Shown here: one piece after another, positions 6,659 to 7,091 of the stretch
Numbering within the stretch: the stretch's first letter is position 1
Layout: each line of letters starts with the position of its first letter
Assembly: GCA_012032065.1 (NCBI GenBank)
Contig: JAAURV010000163.1
Location: forward strand, 1 to 7,091
Reading direction: 5' to 3'
From: Hyphomicrobiales bacterium
GTDB taxonomy: Bacteria; Pseudomonadota; Alphaproteobacteria; Rhizobiales; Aestuariivirgaceae
DNA length: 7,091 nt
The notes under the pieces: model-generated
The model's database searches: none
The model's input: only the letters and a program-made list of their open reading frames with translations
Told to the model about the DNA's origin: nothing
Made by a program: the position numbers and the translations under genes

Positions 6659-6668
6659 TGTGTACACA
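6659..6668. repeat. Short palindrome TGTGTACACA
   Basis: A perfect 10-bp palindrome lies 30 bases upstream of the HAMP-GGDEF-EAL start. A direct repeat GGTTACC occurs close by at 6674-6680 and 6715-6721. These could be protein-binding sites for that gene's promoter, but their small size means chance is a real alternative. Confidence 0.25.
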
Positions 6669-6775
6669 TCAATGGTTACCGCACCGGTTTGCGGCCGCTC
6701 GCAGTGACGTTGAAGGTTACCAAAGGGCTAACGGCTTGTGAAAATTCCGCACGTGACATGCACCATGCATTCAAT

Positions 6776-6805
6776 TTTAACGGAAACATTGAGGAGTCCG
6801 TTAAA
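6776..6805. promoter_or_regulatory. 9-bp perfect inverted repeat upstream of the Tad-like gene
   Basis: TTTAACGGA (6776-6784) is the exact inverse complement of TCCGTTAAA (6797-6805), with 12 bases between. The core TAACGG also occurs in direct orientation at 6729-6734 and 6845-6850, making four copies in about 120 bases. The cluster lies in the divergent promoter region and may bind a regulator of one or both genes. As RNA it could also form a stem with a 12-base loop; no T-run follows. Confidence 0.45.
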
Positions 6806-6890
6806 TCCACCCCGTATGGTAGCAGAGGGAAAGTGCGGTTCTGCTAACGGAGCCACATGGTCAAAGGCGGAATCCTTCCAATTGTTCCAA

Positions 6891-7091
6891 ATGCGAGCCA
6901 TCCGTGGACATACCAAGAGCTGGAAAGCCCTGCTTTCCAAGTTCGTGACAACCTCGCGCGGCACGACAGCCATCACGTTCGCCGCCTTGGCTCCATTCAT
7001 GCTGGGCGCGTTCGGAATAGCCAGCGATAGCGCGACATTCGTCATGAAGCGCAACAGCCTGCAGACCATTGCCGATGCCGCGGCCCTCGCC
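6891..7091 (+). CDS. TadE/TadG-like pilus-assembly protein, N-terminal part
   Basis: The first 67 codons are present and the gene continues past the right edge. A basic N-terminus (MRAIRGHTKSWKALLSKFVTTSRG) is followed by a single hydrophobic segment, TAITFAALAPFMLGAFGIASD, at about residues 25-45. Then comes KRNSLQTIADAAALA. This arrangement, especially RG-T-AI-F-A, a G-x-x-x-D pair and LQ..ADAAALA, matches the N-terminal TadE/G-like region of Flp/Tad proteins. Members are membrane-anchored, pseudopilin-like proteins, often with a C-terminal von Willebrand-type domain that is outside this window. The start is uncertain: the same frame is open to an ATG at 6816 and a TTG at 6882, and none has a clear ribosome site. 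I chose 6891 because it gives the usual short basic N-terminus. Tad genes often lie in clusters, but solitary TadG-like genes are also common in alphaproteobacteria. Confidence 0.72.
   Translation, partial: MRAIRGHTKSWKALLSKFVTTSRGTTAITFAALAPFMLGAFGIASDSATFVMKRNSLQTIADAAALA

Noticed and set aside
6776..6805. CtrA-type site (TTAA-N7-TTAA) upstream of the Tad-like gene
   Set aside because: Two TTAA elements are present, but 20 bases separate them rather than 7.
1..7091. Mobile element, CRISPR array, tRNA or toxin-antitoxin system
   Set aside because: No transposase, terminal repeats, regular spacers, tRNA-like fold or paired small genes were seen; the F0 operon suggests ordinary chromosomal DNA.

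Overview
The window is most likely a chromosomal stretch from an alphaproteobacterium. The main reason is a stand-alone F0 ATP synthase operon, atpI-atpB-atpE-atpF'-atpF, with two different b-type subunits (b' and b). In that group the F0 genes usually sit apart from the F1 genes. The DNA is GC-rich and the codon choice looks uniform across the genes. Nothing seen identifies the genus.

Layout from left to right. (1) Minus strand, 1-842: a CecR/YbiH-type TetR repressor gene. It overlaps by 4 bases (ATGA) the start of a lipoprotein HlyD/YbhG-type membrane fusion protein that runs off the left edge. A perfect 16-bp palindrome (871-886) just upstream is the probable operator. (2) Plus strand, 973-1877: a class 3 lipase with all expected catalytic residues, broken by a one-base frameshift just before the nucleophile motif. 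(3) Plus strand, 2054-4537: the F0 operon. A plausible promoter precedes it (1966-1994), an mRNA hairpin lies after atpE, and another hairpin follows atpF. (4) Minus strand, 4585-6629: a membrane-bound sensor with HAMP, GGDEF and EAL domains for cyclic di-GMP turnover, also split by a one-base frameshift. (5) A roughly 260-bp divergent intergenic region with inverted and direct repeats. (6) Plus strand, from 6891 to the right edge: the N-terminus of a TadE/TadG-like pilus-assembly or surface protein.

How the parts work together. The F0 genes encode the membrane proton channel and peripheral stalk of ATP synthase, with atpI as an assembly or accessory factor. The repressor and membrane fusion protein look like the start of a self-regulated efflux operon of the ybhGFSR kind. 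The cyclic di-GMP protein and the Tad-like protein are divergent neighbours and could both concern surface attachment, but only their position links them.

I see no undescribed system here. The points most worth checking are the two single-base frameshifts in otherwise well-preserved genes (either sequence errors or recent mutations), the operator-like palindromes, and the hairpin after atpE. No tRNA, rRNA, CRISPR array, insertion sequence or phage gene was recognised.
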